NCBI GenBank assembly: GCA_029168955.1
Contig: JAPDOI010001381.1
Coordinates: 122,611 to 186,610 of the forward strand
Length of the DNA stretch: 64,000 nucleotides
Source of the DNA: Aplectana chamaeleonis
Lineage: Eukaryota; Nematoda; Chromadorea; Rhabditida; Cosmocercidae
Reading direction: 5' to 3'
This document shows positions 35,401 through 49,670 of the stretch, one piece after another. The notes beneath the pieces are model-generated. The model was given only the letters and a program-made list of their open reading frames with translations. It made no database searches and was not told the origin of the DNA. Position numbers and translations under genes: made by a program. Positions within the stretch are counted from its first letter, which is position 1; each line of letters opens with the position of its first letter.

Positions 35401-36349
35401 GTGATCCACAGATTTAAATTTTTTAATTTTCACAAAATCCACATAACATTAAATGATTTTTACAGCAGAGTGGATCGGTTGCATCTGGGGAGCTCTTGTG
35501 TTCCGAATCAGGATTGCTCAATTTAAAAAATTTTTAATGTGATCCACAGATTTAAATTTTTTAATTTTCACAAAATCCACATAAAATTAAATGATTTTTA
35601 GAGCAGAGTGGATCCAGTTTGCATCTGGGGAGCTCCTGTGTTCCGAATCAGGATTGCTCAATTTAAAAATTTTTAATGTGATCCACAGATATAAATTTTT
35701 AATTTTCACAAAATCCACATAAAATTAAATGATTTTTACAGCAGAGTGGATCGGTTGCATCTGGGAAGCTCTTGTGTTCCGAATCAGGATTGCTCAATTC
35801 AAAAATTTTTAATGTGATCCACAGATTTAAATTTTTATATTTTCACAAAATCCACATAAAATTAAATGATTTTTACAGCAGAGTGGATCGGTTGCATCTG
35901 GGGAGCTCCTGTGTTCTGAATCAGGATTGCTCAATTTAAAAAATTTTAATGTGATCCACAGATTGAAATTTTTTAATTTTCACAAAATACACATAAAATT
36001 TCCTGATTTTCACAAAAGTGTGGATCGGTTGCATCTGGGGAAGCTCTTGTGTTCCGAATCAGGATTGCTCAATTTAAAAAATTTTAAATGTGATCCACAG
36101 ATTTAAATTTTTAATTTTCACAAATCCACATAAAATTAAATGATTTTTACAAAGAGTGGATCGGTTGCATCTGGGGAGCTCCTGTGTTCCAAATCAGGAT
36201 TGCTCAATTTAAAAAATTTTTAATGTGATCCACAGATTTAAATTTTTAATTTTCACAAAATCCACATAAAATTAAATGATTTTTACAGCAGAGTGGATCA
36301 GTTTGCATCTGGGGAGCTCTTGTGTTCCGAATCAGGATTGCTCAATTTA

Positions 36350-37850
36350 AAACATTTTAAATGTGATCTACAGATTGAAATTTTCAAATTTTCACAAAAT
36401 CCACATAAAATTCTGATTTTTACAAAAGCGTGGATCTGCTGCATATGGGAAGCTCCTGTGTTCTGAATCCGGATCACTCAAACTAAAAATTTTTAAATGT
36501 GATCTACAGATTGAAATTTTCATATTTTCTAAAATCCACATAAAATTCGATTTTTACAAAAGCGTGGATCGGTTGCATATGGGGAAGCTCCTGTGTTCTG
36601 AATCCGGATTGCTCAAACTAAAAATTTTAAATTTGATCTACAGACTGAAATTTTCATATTTTTCTAAAATCCACATAAAATTCCGATTTTTACAAAAGCG
36701 TGGATCAGCTCGATCATCAACCAAAAATTTTTAAATGTGATCTACAGATTGAAATTTTCATATTTTCACAAAATCCACATAAAATTCATCGATTTTACAA
36801 AGCGTGGATCGGTTGCATATGGGAAGCTCCTGTGTTCTGAATCCGGATCGCTCAAAAAAAATTTTAATGTGATCCACAGATTGAAATTTTCAATTTTCAC
36901 AAAATCCACATAAAATTAAATGATTTTTTACAACAGCGTGGATCAGTTGCATCTGGGGAGCTCCTGTGTTCCGAATCAGGATTGCTCAATTTAAAAAAAT
37001 TTTAATGTGATCTACAGATCGAAATTTTTTAATTTTCACAAAATCCACATAAAATTAAATGATTTTCACAACAGCGTGGATCAGTTGCATCTGGGAAGCT
37101 CCTGTGTTCTGAATCAGGATTGCTCAATTAAAAATTTTAAATGTGATCTACAGATTTAAATTTTCAAATTTTCACCAAAATCCACATAAAATTCAATGAT
37201 TTTACAAAAGCGTGGATCGGTTGCATATGGGAAGCTCCTGTGTTCTGAATCCGGATTGCTCAATTTAAAAAATTTTAAATGTGATCAACAGATTGAAATT
37301 TTCAAATTTTCTTAAAATCCACATAAAATTAAATGATTTTTACAGCAGAGTGGATCGGTTGCATCTGGGAAGCTCCTGTGTTCCAAATCCGGATTGCTCA
37401 ATTTAAAAATTTTAAATGTGATCTACAGATTGAAATTTTCAAATTTTCACAAAATCCACATAAAATTCCGATTTTCACAAAGCGTGGATCGGTTGCATAT
37501 GGGAAGCTCCTGTGTTCCGAATCCAGATCGCTCAAACTAAAAAATTTTAAATGTGATCTACAGATTTGAAATTTTCAAATTTTCAAAATCCACATAAAAT
37601 TCGATTTTCACAAAAGCGTGGATCGGTTGCATATGGGAAGCTCCTGTGTTCTGAATCGGATCGCTCAAACTAAAAAATTTTAAATGTGATCTACAGATTT
37701 AGAATTTTCATATTTTCACAAAATCCACATAAAATTAAATGATTTATACAGCAGAGTGGATCGGTTGCATCTGGGGAGCTCTTGTGTTCCGAATCAGGAT
37801 TGCTCAATTTAAAAAACTTTTAATGTGATCCACAGATTGAAATTTTCAAA
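36350..37850 (+). repeat. A/B transition zone of the 138-bp satellite
   Basis: The switch occurs within one monomer near 36350, where A-type ...GATTGCTCAATTTAAAA passes into B-type CATTTTAAATGTGATCTACAG. B-type follows, then mixed monomers at about 36850-37200, and A-type stretches again at about 37320-37400 and 37720-37830 before B takes over. This interdigitation fits unequal exchange between two diverging blocks. Confidence 0.8.
36700..36809 (+). repeat. Truncated satellite monomer (104 bp)
   Basis: The GTGGATC landmarks at 36700 and 36804 are 104 bp apart instead of about 138. The block from GGTTGCATATGG to the TCCGGATCGC region is reduced to CAGCTCGATCATCAACC. Confidence 0.8.
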
Positions 37851-40800
37851 TTTTCACAAAATCCACATAAAATTCATCGATTTTTACAAAAGCGTGGATC
37901 GGTTGCATATGGGAAGCTCCTGTGTTCTGAATCCGGATCGCTCAAACTAAAAAATTTAAAATGTGATCTACAGATTGAAATTTTCATATTTTCACAAAAT
38001 CCACATAAAATTCATCGATTTTTACAAAAGCGTGGATCGGTTGCATATGGGAAGCTCCTGTGTTCTGAATCCGGATCGCTCAAACTAAAAAATTTAAAAT
38101 GTGATCTACAGATTGAAATTTTCATATTTTCACAAAATCCACATAAAATTTCATCGATTTTTACAAAAGCGTGGATCGGTTGCATATGGGAAGCTCCTGT
38201 GTTCTGATTCCGGATCGCTCAAACTAAAACATTTTAAATGTGATCTACAGATTGAAATTTTCATATTTTCACAAAATCCACATAAAATTCCCTGATTTTT
38301 ACAAAAAGCGTGGATCAGTTGCATATGGGAAGCTCCTGTGTTCTGAATCCGGATCGCTCAAACTAAAAATTTTAAATGTGATCTACAGATTGAAATTTTC
38401 ATATTTTCACAAAATCCACATAAAATTCCGATTTTTACAAAAGCGTGGATCGGTTGCATATGGGAAGCTCCTGTGTTCTGAATCCGGATCGCTCAAACTA
38501 AAAATTTTAAATGTGATCTACAGATTGAAATTTTCAAATTTTCTTAAAATCCACATAAAATTCCCCGATTTTCACAAAGCGTGGATCGGTTGCATATGGG
38601 AAGCTCCTGTGTTCTGAATCCGGATCGCTCAAACTAAAAAATTTAAATGTGATCTACAGATTGAAATTTTCATATTTTCACAAAATCCACATAAAATTCG
38701 ATCGATTTTACAAAAGCGTGGATCGGTTGCATATGGGAAGCTCCTGTGTTCTGAATCCGGATCGCTCAAACTAAAAAATTTTAAATGTGATCTACAGATT
38801 GAAATTTTCAAATTTTCTAAAATCCACATAAAATTTCCCGATTTTCACAAAAGCGTGGATCGGTTGCATATGGGAAGCTCCTGTGTTCTGAATCCGGATC
38901 GCTCAAACTAAAAATTTTAAATGTGATCTACAGATTGAAATTTTCATATTTTCACAAATCCACATAAAATTCCGATTTTCACAAAAGCGTGGATCAGTTG
39001 CATATGGGAAGCTCCTGTGTTCTGAATCCGGATCGCTCAAACTAAAAATTTTAAATGTGATCTACAGATTGAAATTTTCAAATTTCCTTAAAATCCACAT
39101 AAAATTTCCCGATTTTCACAAAGCGTGGATCGGTTGCATATGGGAAGCTCCTGTGTTCTGATTCCGGATCGCTCAAACTAAAACATTTTAAATGTGATCT
39201 ACAGATTGAAATTTTCATATTTTCACAAAATCCACATAAAATTCCCTGATTTTTACAAAGCGTGGATCGGTTGCATATGGGAAGCTCCTTGTGTTCTGAA
39301 TCCGGATCGCTCAAACTAAAAAATTTTAAATGTGATCTACAGATTGAAATTTTCATATTTTCACTTAAAATCCACATAAATTCATATGATTTTTACAAAA
39401 GCGTGGATCGGTTGCATATGGGAAGCTCCTGTGTTCTGATTCCGGATCGCTCAAACTAAAAAATTTTAAATGTGATCTACAGATTGAAATTTTCATATTT
39501 TCACAAAATCCACATAAAATTCCGATTTTTACAAAAGCGTGGATCAGTTGCATATGGGAAGCTCCTGTGTTCTGAATCCGGATCGTCTCAAACTAAAAAA
39601 TTTTAAATGTGATCTACAGATTGAAATTTTCAAATTTTCTTAAATCCACATAAAATTCCCGATTTTCACAAAAGCGTGGATCAGTTGCATATGGGAAGCT
39701 CCTGTGTTCTGAATCCGGATCGCTCAAACTAAAAAATTTTAAATGTGATCTACAGATTGAAATTTTCAAATTTTCACAAAATCCACATAAAATTCGATGA
39801 TTTTTACAAAAGCGTGGATCGGTTGCATATGGGAAGCTCCTGTGTTCTGAATCCGGATCGCTCAAACTAAAAAATTTTTAAATGTGATCAACAGATTGAA
39901 ATTTTCAAATTTTCAAAATCCACATAAAATTTCCCGATTTTCACAAAAGCGTGGATCGGTTGCATATGGGAAGCTCCTGTGTTCTGAATCGGATCGCTCA
40001 AACTAAAAAATTTTAAATGTGATCTACAGATTGAAATTTTCATATTTTCACAAATCCACATAAAATTCGATTTTCACAAAAGCGTGGATCGGTTGCATAT
40101 GAGGAAGCTCCTGTGTTCTGAATCCGGATCGCTCAAACTAAAAATTTTAAATGTGATCTACAGATTGAAATTTTCAAATTTTCTTAAAATCCACATAAAA
40201 TTTCCCGATTTTCACAAAAGCGTGGATCGGTTGCATATGGGAAGCTCCTGTGTTCTGAATCCGGATCGCTCAAACTAAAAATTTTAAATGTGATCTACAG
40301 ATTGAAATTTTCATATTTTCACAAAATCCACATAAAATTCCCTGATTTTTACAAAAGCGTGGATCGGTTGCATATGGGAAGCTCCTGTGTTCTGAATCCG
40401 GATCGCTCAAACTAAAAAATTTTTAAATGTGATCTACAGATTGAAATTTTCATATTTTCACAAAATCCACATAAAATTTCCCGATTTTTACAAAAGCGTG
40501 GATCAGGTTGCATATGGGAAGCTCCTGTGTTCTGAATCCGGATCGCTCAAACTAAAAAATTTTAAATGTGATCTACAGATTGAAATTTTCAAATTTCACA
40601 AAATCCACATAAAATTTCCCGATTTTCACAAAAGCGTGGATCGGTTGTATATGGGAAGCTCCTGTGTTCTGAATCCGGATCGCTCAAACTAAAAATTTTA
40701 AATGTGATCTACAGATTGAAATTTTCATATTTTCACAAAATCCACATAAAATTTCATGATTTTCACAAAAGCGTGGATCGGTTGCATATGGGAAGCTCCT

Positions 40801-43800
40801 GTGTTCTGATTCCGGATCGCTCAAACTAAAACATTTTAAATGTGATCTACAGATTGAAATTTTCATATTTTCACAAAATCCACATAAAATTCCCTGATTT
40901 TTACAAAAGCGTGGATCGGTTGCATATGGGAAGCTCCTGTGTTCTGAATCCGGATCGCTCAAACTAAAAAATTTTAAATGTGATCTACAGATTGAAATTT
41001 TCATATTTTCACAAAATCCACATAAAATTCGATGATTTTACAAAAGCGTGGATCGGTTGCATATAGGAAGCTCCTGTGTTCTGATTCCGGATCGCTCAAA
41101 CTAAAAATTTTAAATGTGATCTACAGATTGAAATTTTCAAATTTTCTAAAATCCACATAAAATTCCCTGATTTTCACAAAAGCGTGGATCGGTTGCATAT
41201 GGGAAGCTCCTGTGTTCTGAATCCGGATCGCTCAAACTAAAAATTTTAAATGTGATCTACAGATTGAAATTTTCAAATTTTCAAAATCCACATAAAATTC
41301 GATGATTTTTACAAAAGCGTGGATCGGTTGCATATGGGAAGCTCCTGTGTTCTGAATCCGGATCGCTCAAACTAAAAAATTTTAAATGTGATCTACAGAT
41401 TGAAATTTTCAAATTTTCTTAAAATCCACATAAAATTTCGATTTTTACAAAAGCGTGGATCGGTTGCATATGGGAAGCTCCTGTGTTCTGAATCCGGATC
41501 GCTCAAACTAAAAATTTTAAATGTGATCTACAGATTGAAATTTTCAAATTTTCTTAAAATCCACATAAAATTTCCCGATGATTTTTACAAAAGCGTGGAT
41601 CGGTTGCATATGGGAAGCTCCTGTGTTCTGAATCCGGATCGCTCAAACTAAAAATTTTAAATGTGATCTACAGATTGAAATTTTCATATTTTCTAAAATC
41701 CACATAAAATTCCGATTTTCACAAAAGCGTGGATCGGTTGCATATGGGAAGCTCCTGTGTTCTGAATCCGGATCGCTCAAACTAAAAAATTTTAAATGTG
41801 ATCTACAGATTGAAATTTTCAAATTTTCTTAAAATCCACATAAAATTTCCCGATTTTCACAAAAGCGTGGATCGGTTGCATATGGGAAGCTCCTGTGTTC
41901 TGAATCCGGATCGCTCAAACTAAAAAATTTTAAATGTGATCTACAGATTGAAATTTTCATATTTTCACAAAATCCACATAAAATTCCCTGATTTTTACAA
42001 AAGCGTGGATCGGTTGCATATGGGAAGCTCCTGTGTTCTGAATCCGGATCGCTCAAACTAAAAAATTTTAAATGTGATCTACAGATTGAAATTTTCAAAT
42101 TTTCTTAAAATCCACATAAAATTCCCCGATTTTCACAAAGCGTGGATCGGTTGCATATGGGAAGCTCCTGTGTTCTGGATTCCGGATCGCTCAAACTAAA
42201 AATTTTAAATGTGATCTACAGATTGAAATTTTCATATTTTCACAAAATCCACATAAAATTCGATGATTTTTACAAAAGCGTGGATCGGTTGCATATGGGA
42301 AGCTCCTGTGTTCTGAATCCGGATCGCTCAAACTAAAAAATTTTAAATGTGATCTACAGATTGAAATTTTCATATTTTCACAAAATCCACATAAAATTTC
42401 CCGATTTTCACAAAAGCGTGGATCGGTTGCATATGGGAAGCTCCTGTGTTCTGATTCCGGATCGCTCAAACTAAAAATTTTAAATGTGATCTACAGATTG
42501 AAATTTTCAATTTTTCTTAAAATCCACATAAAATTCCCTGATTTTTACAAAAGCGTGGATCGGTTGCATATGGGAAGCTCCTGTGTTCTGAATCCGGATC
42601 GCTCAAACTAAAACATTTTAAATGTGATCTACAGATTGAAATTTTCATATTTTTCACAAAATCACATAAAATTCCCCGATTTTCACAAAAGCGTGGATCG
42701 GTTGCATATGGGAAGCTCCTGTGTTCTGATTCCGATCGCTCAAACTAAAAAATTTTAAATGTGATCTACAGATTGAAATTTTCATATTTTCACAAAATCC
42801 ACATAAAATTCGATGATTTTTACAAAAGCGTGGATCGGTTGCATATGGGAAGCTCCTGTGTTCTGAATCCGGATCGCTCAAACTAAAAAATTTTAAAATG
42901 TGATCTACAGATTGAAATTTTCAAATTTTCACAAAATCCACATAAAATTACGATTTTCACAAAAGCGTGGATCGGTTGCATATGGGAAGCTCCTGTGTTC
43001 TGAATCCGGATCGCTCAAACTAAAAATTTTAAATGTGATCTACAGATTGAAATTTTCATATTTTCTAAAATCCACATAAAATTCCCTGATTTTTACAAAA
43101 GCGTGGATCGGTTGCATATGGGAAGCTCCTGTGTTCTGAATCCGGATCGCTCAAACTAAAAATTTTAAATGTGATCTACAGATTGAAATTTTCAAATTTT
43201 CACAAATCCACATAAAATTCCCCTGATTTTCACAAAAGCGTGGATCGGTTGCATATGGGAAGCTCCTGTGTTCTGAATCCGGATCGCTCAAACTAAAAAT
43301 TTTAAATGTGATCTACAGATTGAAATTTTCAAATTCTTAAAATCCACATAAAATTCCCCATGATTTTTACAAAAGCGTGGATCGGTTGCATATGGGAAGC
43401 TCCTGTGTTCTGAATCCGGATCGCTCAAACTAAAAATTTTAAATGTGATCTACAGATTGAAATTTTCAAATTTTCACAAAATCCACATAAAATTGATGAT
43501 TTTCACAAAAGCGTGGATCGGTTGCATATGGAAGCTCCTGTGTTCTGAATCCGGATCGCTCAAACTAAAAATTTTAAATGTGATCTACAGATTGAAATTT
43601 TCAAATTTTCTTAAATCCACATAAAATTCCTGATTTTCACAAAAGCGTGGATCGGTTGCATATGGGAAGCTCCTGTGTTCTGAATCCGGATCGCTCAAAC
43701 TAAAAATTTTAAATGTGATCTACAGATTGAAATTTTTATATTTTCACAAAAAATCCACATAAAATTCCGATTTTTACAAAAGCGTGGATCGGTTGCATAT

Positions 43801-46800
43801 GGAAGCTCCTGTGTTCTGAATCCGGATCGCTCAAACTAAAAATTTTAAATGTGATCTACAGATTGAAATTTTCAAATTTTCTTAAAATCCACATAAAATT
43901 TCCCGATTTTCACAAAAAGCGTGGATCGGTTGCATATGGGAAGCTCCTGTGTTCTGAATCCGGATCGCTCAAACTAAAAAATTTTAAATGTGATCTACAG
44001 ATTGAAATTTTCATATTTTCACAAAATCCACATAAAATTCCTGATTTTTACAAAAGCGTGGATCGGTTGCATATGGGAAGCTCCTGTGTTCTGAATCCGA
44101 TCGCTCAAACTAAAAAATTTTAAATGTGATCTACAGATTGAAATTTTCAAATTTTCTTAAATCCACATAAAATTCCGATTTTCACAAAAGCGTGGATCGG
44201 TTGCATATGGGAAGCTCCTGTGTTCTGAATCCGGATCGCTCAAACTAAAAATTTTAAATGTGATCTACAGATTGAAATTTTCAAATTTTCTTAAAATCCA
44301 CATAAAATTCCCTGATTTTTACAAAAGCGTGGATCGGTTGCATATGGAAGCTCCTGTGTTCTGAATCCGGATCGCTCAAACTAAAAATTTTAAATGTGAT
44401 CTACAGATTGAAATTTTTATATTTTCACAAATCCACATAAAATTCCGATTTTCACAAAAGCGTGGATCGGTTGCATATGGGAAGCTCCTGTGCTCTGTAT
44501 CCGGATCGCTCAAACTAAAAAATTTTAAACGTGATCTACAGATTGAAATTTTCAAATTTTCACTTAAAATCCACATAAAGTTCCCTGTTTTTTACAAAAG
44601 CGTGGCTCGGTTGCATATGGGAAGCTCCTGTGTTCTGAATCCGGATCGCTCAAACTAAAAAATTTTAAATGTGATCTACAGATTGAAATTTTCAAATTTT
44701 CTTAAAATCCGCATAAAATTCCGATTTTTACAAAAGCGTGGATCGGTTGCATATGGGAAGCTCCTGTGTTCTGAATCCGGATCGCTCAAACTAAAAAATT
44801 TCAAATGTGATCTACAGATTGAAATTTTCAAATTTTCACAAATCCACATAAAATTCCCTGATTTTTACAAAAGCGTGGATCGGTTGCATATGGAAGCCTG
44901 TGTTCTGAATCCGGATCGCTCAAACTAAAAATTTTAAATGTGATCTACAGATTGAAATTTTCAAATTTTCTTAAAATCCACATAAAATTCCGATTTTCAC
45001 AAAAGCGTGGATCGGTTGCATATGGGAAGCTCCTGTGTTCTGAATCCGGATCGCTCAAACTAAAAATTTTAAATGTGATCTACAGATTGAAATTTTCATA
45101 TTTTCACAAAATCCACATAAAATTCCTGATTTTTACAAAAGCGTGGATCGGTTGCATATGGGAAGCTCCTGTGTTCTGAATCCGGATCGCTCAAACTAAA
45201 AATTTTAAATGTGTGATCTACAGATTGAAATTTTCATATTTTCACAAAATCCACATAAAATTCCCTGATTTACACAAAAGCGTGGATCGGTTGCATATGG
45301 GAAGCTCCTGTGTTCTGAATCCGGATCGCTCAAACTAAAATTTTTAAATGTGATCTACAGATTGAAATTTTCAAATTTTCGGAAAATTCACCTAAAAATC
45401 CCAGATTTATACAAAAGCGTGGATCGGTTGCATATGGGAAGCTCCTGTGTTCTTGAATCCGGATCGCTCAAACTAAAAATTTTAAATGTGATTCACAGAT
45501 TGAAATTTTCAAATTTTCACAAAATCCACATAAAATTCGATGATTTTTACAAAAGCGTGGATCGGTTGCATATGGGAAGCTCCTGTGTTCTGAATCCTGA
45601 TCGCTCAAACTAAAAATTTTAAATGTGATCTACAGATTGAAATTTTCAAATTTTCACAAAATCCGCATAAAATTCCCCGATTTTTACACAAAGCGTGGAT
45701 CGGTTGCATATGGGAAGCTCCTGTGTTCTGAATCCGGATCGCTCAAACTAAAAAAATTTTAAATGTGATCTACAGATTGAAATTTTCAAATTTTCTTAAA
45801 ATCCGCATAAAATTCCCGATTTTACACAAAAGCGTGGATCGGTTGCATATGGGAAGCTCCTGTGTTCTGAATCCGGATCGCTCAAACTAAAAAATTTTAA
45901 ATGTGATCTACAGATTGAAATTTTCATATTTTCACAAAATCCACATAAAATTCGATGATTTTTACAAAAGCGTGGATCGGTTGCATATGGGAAGCTCCTG
46001 TGTTCTGAATCCGGATCGCTCAAACTAAAAAATTTTAAATGTGATCTACAGATTGAAATTTTTATATTTTCACAAAATCCACATAAAATTCCGATTTTCA
46101 CAAAAGCGTGGATCGGTTGCATATGGGAAGCTCCTGTGTTCTGAATCCGGATCGCTCAAACTAAAAAATTTTAAATGTGATCAACAGATTGAAATTTTCA
46201 AATTTCCTTAAAATCCACATAAAATTCCCTGATTTTTACAAAAGCGTGGATCGGTTGCATATGGGAAGCTCCTGTGTTCTGAATCCGGATCGCTCAAACT
46301 AAAAAATTTTAAATGTGATCTACAGATTGAAATTTTCATATTTTCACAAAATCCACATAAAATTCCCCCGATTTTTACAAAAGCGTGGATCGGTTGCATA
46401 TGGGAAGCTCCTGTGTTCTGAATCCGGATCGCTCAAACTAAAAATTTAAAATGTGATCTACAGATTGAAATTTTCATATTTTCACAAAATCCACATAAAA
46501 TTCCGATTTTTACAAAAGCGTGGATCAGTTGCATATGGCAAGCTCCTGTGTTCTGAATCCGGATCGCTCAAACTAAAAAATTTTAAATGTGATCTACAGA
46601 TTGAAATTTTCAAATTCTTAAAATCCACATAAAATTCCCTGATTTTCACAAAAGCGTGGATCGGTTGCATATGGGAAGCTCCTGTGTTCTGAATCCGATC
46701 GCTCAAACTAAAAAATTTTAAATGTGATCTACAGATTGAAATTTTCAAATTTTCTAAAATCCACATAAAATTCCTGATTTTTACAAAAGCGTGGATCGGT

Positions 46801-49670
46801 TGCATATGGGAAGCTCCTGTGTTCTGAATCCGGATCGCTCAAACTAAAAATTTTAAATGTGATCTACAGATTGAAATTTTCAAATTTTCTTAAAATCCAC
46901 ATAAAAATTCCCGATTTTCACAAAAGCGTGGATCAAGGTTGCATATGGGAAGCTCCTGTGTTCTGAATCCGATCGCTCAAACTAAAAAATTTTAAATGTG
47001 ATCAACAGATTGAAATTTTCAAATTTTCTTAAAAATCCACATAAAATTTCCGATTTTCACAAAAGCGTGGATCGGTTGCATATGGGAAGCTCCTGTGTTC
47101 TGAATCCGGATCGCTCAAACTAAAAAATTTTAAATGTGATCTACAGATTGAAATTTTCATATTTTCACAAAATCCACATAAAATTCCGATTTTCACAAAA
47201 GCGTGGATCGGTTGCATATGGGAAGCTCCTGTGTTCTGAATCCGGATCACTCAAACCAAAAATTTTAAATGTGATCTACAGATTGAAATTTTCAAATTTT
47301 CACAAAAATACATAAAATTCGATTTTCACAAAAGCGTGGATCGGTTGCATATGGGACGCTCCTGTGTTCTGAATTCGGATCGCTCAAACTAAAAAATTTT
47401 AAATGTGATCTACAGATTGAAATTTTCATATTTTCACAAAATCCACATAAAATTCCCCGATTTTCACAAAAGCGTGGATCGGTTGCATATGGGAAGCTCC
47501 TGTGTTCTGATTCCGGATCGCTCAAACTAAAAAATTTTAAATGTGATCTACAGATTGAAATTTTCAAATTTCCTTAAAATCCACATAAAATTTCCCGATT
47601 TTCACAAAAGCGTGGATCGGTTGCATATGGGAAGCTCCTGTGTTCTGAATCCGGATCGCTCAAACTAAAAATTTTAAATGTGATCTACAGATTGAAATTT
47701 TCAAATTTTCTTAAAAATCCACATAAAATTTCCTGATTTTCACAAAAGCGTGGATCGGTTGCATATGTGGAAGCTCCTGTGTTCTGAATCCGGATCGCTC
47801 AAACTAAAAATTTTAAATGTGATCTACAGATTGAAATTTTCATATTTTCACAAAATCCACATAAAATTCCGATTTTTACAAAAGCGTGATCGGTTGCATA
47901 TGGGAAGCTCCTGTGTTCTGAATCCGGATCGCTCAAACTAAAAATTTTAAATGTGATCTACAGATTGAAATTTTCAAATTTTCTTAAAATCCACATAAAA
48001 TTCCCTGATTTTCACAAAAGCGTGGATCGGTTGCATATGGGAAGCTCCTGTGTTCTGAATCCGGATCGCTCAAACTAAAAAATTTTAAATGTGATCTACA
48101 GATTGAAATTTTCATATTTTCACAAAATCCACATAAAATTCTCAATGATTTTTACAAAAGCGTGGATCGGTTGCATATGGGAAGCTCCTGTGTTCTGAAT
48201 CCGGATCGCTCAAACTAAAAAATTTTAAATGTGATCTACAGATTGAAATTTTCAAATTTTCTTAAATCCACATAAAATTTCATGATTTTCACAAAAAGCG
48301 TGGATCGGTTGCATATGGGAAGCTCCTGTGTTCTGAATCCGGATCGCTCAAACTAAAAAATTTTAAATGTGATCAACAGATTTTAAATTTTCATATTTTC
48401 ACAAAATCCACATAAAATTCCCTGATTTTTACAAAAGCGTGGATCGGTTGCATATGGGAAGCTCCTGTGTTCTGAATCCGGATCGCTCAAACTAAAAATT
48501 TTAAATGTGATCTACAGATTGAAATTTTCAAATTTTCTTAAAAATCCACATAAAATTCCCTGATTTTCACAAAAGCGTGGATCGGTTGCATATGGAAGCT
48601 CCTGTGTTCTGAATCCGGATCGCTCAAACTAAAAATTTTAAATGTGATCTACAGATTGAAATTTTCATATTTTCACAAAATCCACATAAAATTCCCGATT
48701 TTTACAAAAGCGTGGATCGGTTGCATATGGGAAGCTCCTGTGTTCTGAATCCGGATCGCTCAAACTAAAAAAATTTTAAATGTGATCTACAGATTGAAAT
48801 TTTCATATTTTCACAAAAATCCACATAAAATTCCGATTTTTACAAAAGCGTGGATCGGTTGCATATGGGAAGCTCCTGTGTTCTGAATCCGGATCGCTCA
48901 AACTAAAAATTTAAATGTGATCTACAGATTGAAATTTTCATATTTTCACAAAATCCACATAAAATTCGATTTTTACAAAAGCGTGGATCGGTTGCATATG
49001 GAAGCTCCTGTGTTCTGAATCCGGATCGCTCAAACTAAAAATTTTAAATGTGATCTACAGATTGAAATTTTCAAATTTTCTTAAAAATCCACATAAAATT
49101 CCGATTTTTACAAAAGCGTGGATCGGTTGCATATGGGAAGCTCCTGTGTTCTGAATCCGGATCGCTCAAACTAAAAAAATTTTAAATGTGATCTACAGAT
49201 TGAAATTTTCATATTTTCACAAAATCCACATAAAATTCGATGATTTTTACAAAAGCGTGGATCGGTTGCATATGGGAAGCTCCTGTGTTCTGAATCCGGA
49301 TCGCTCAAACTAAAAAATTTTAAATGTGATCTACAGATTGAAATTTTTATATTTTCACAAAATCCACATAAAATTCCCGATTTTTACAAAAGCGTGGATC
49401 GGTTGCATATGGAAGCTCCTGTGTTCTGAATCCGGATCGCTCAAACTAAAAAATTTTAAATGTGATCTACAGATTGAAATTTTCAAATTTTCTAAAATCC
49501 ACATAAAATTCCGATTTTTACAAAAGCGTGGATCGGTTGCATATGGGAAGCTCCTGTGTTCTGAATCCGGATCGCTCAAACTAAAAAATTTTAAATGTGA
49601 TCTACAGATTGAAATTTTCAAATTTTCTTAAAATCCACATAAAATTTCCTGATTTTCACAAAAGCGTGGA
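37851..49670 (+). repeat. 138-bp satellite, subfamily B, well-preserved part
   Basis: Same orientation and layout as A, with fixed differences: GCATATGGGAAGCTCC for GCATCTGGGGAGCTCT, TTCTGAATCCGGATCGCTC for TTCCGAATCAGGATTGCTC, GTGATCTACAGATTGAAATT for GTGATCCACAGATTTAAATT, and ACAAAAGCGTGG for ACAACAGTGTGG. Period is about 134-139 bp (landmarks at 40089, 40227, 40364). Two sub-types mix: CATATTTTCACAAAATCC and CAAATTTTCTTAAAATCC. The segment before GCGTGG varies in length (CCGATTTT, CCCTGATTTTT, CGATGATTTTT). No coding sequence. Confidence 0.95.

Larger units (their letters stand above)
15113..36349 (+). repeat. 138-bp satellite, subfamily A (about 154 monomers)
   Basis: Head-to-tail monomers in one orientation. 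The landmark TCGGTTGCATCTGG recurs at 15113, 15251, 15389, 15527 and 15665, exactly 138 bp apart. Monomer order: TCGGTTGCATCTGGGGAGCT, then CTTGTGTTCCGAATCAGG, ATTGCTCAATTTAAAAAATT, AATGTGATCCACAGATTTAA, TTTTCACAAAATCCACATAA, and a variable end. End types are GCCTGATTTTCACAACAGTG and AAATGATTTTTACARCAG. Most monomers carry the dyad GATCCACA ... TGTGGATC (for example 15317-15324 and 15383-15390), shortened to 7 bp in GCAGAGTGGATC copies. Strong A-tracts would favour curved DNA. Open frames of 60-113 codons arise because 138 is 46 codons; none is coding-like. Family not recognised; array size and uniformity suit pericentromeric or centromeric satellite. Confidence 0.96.
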
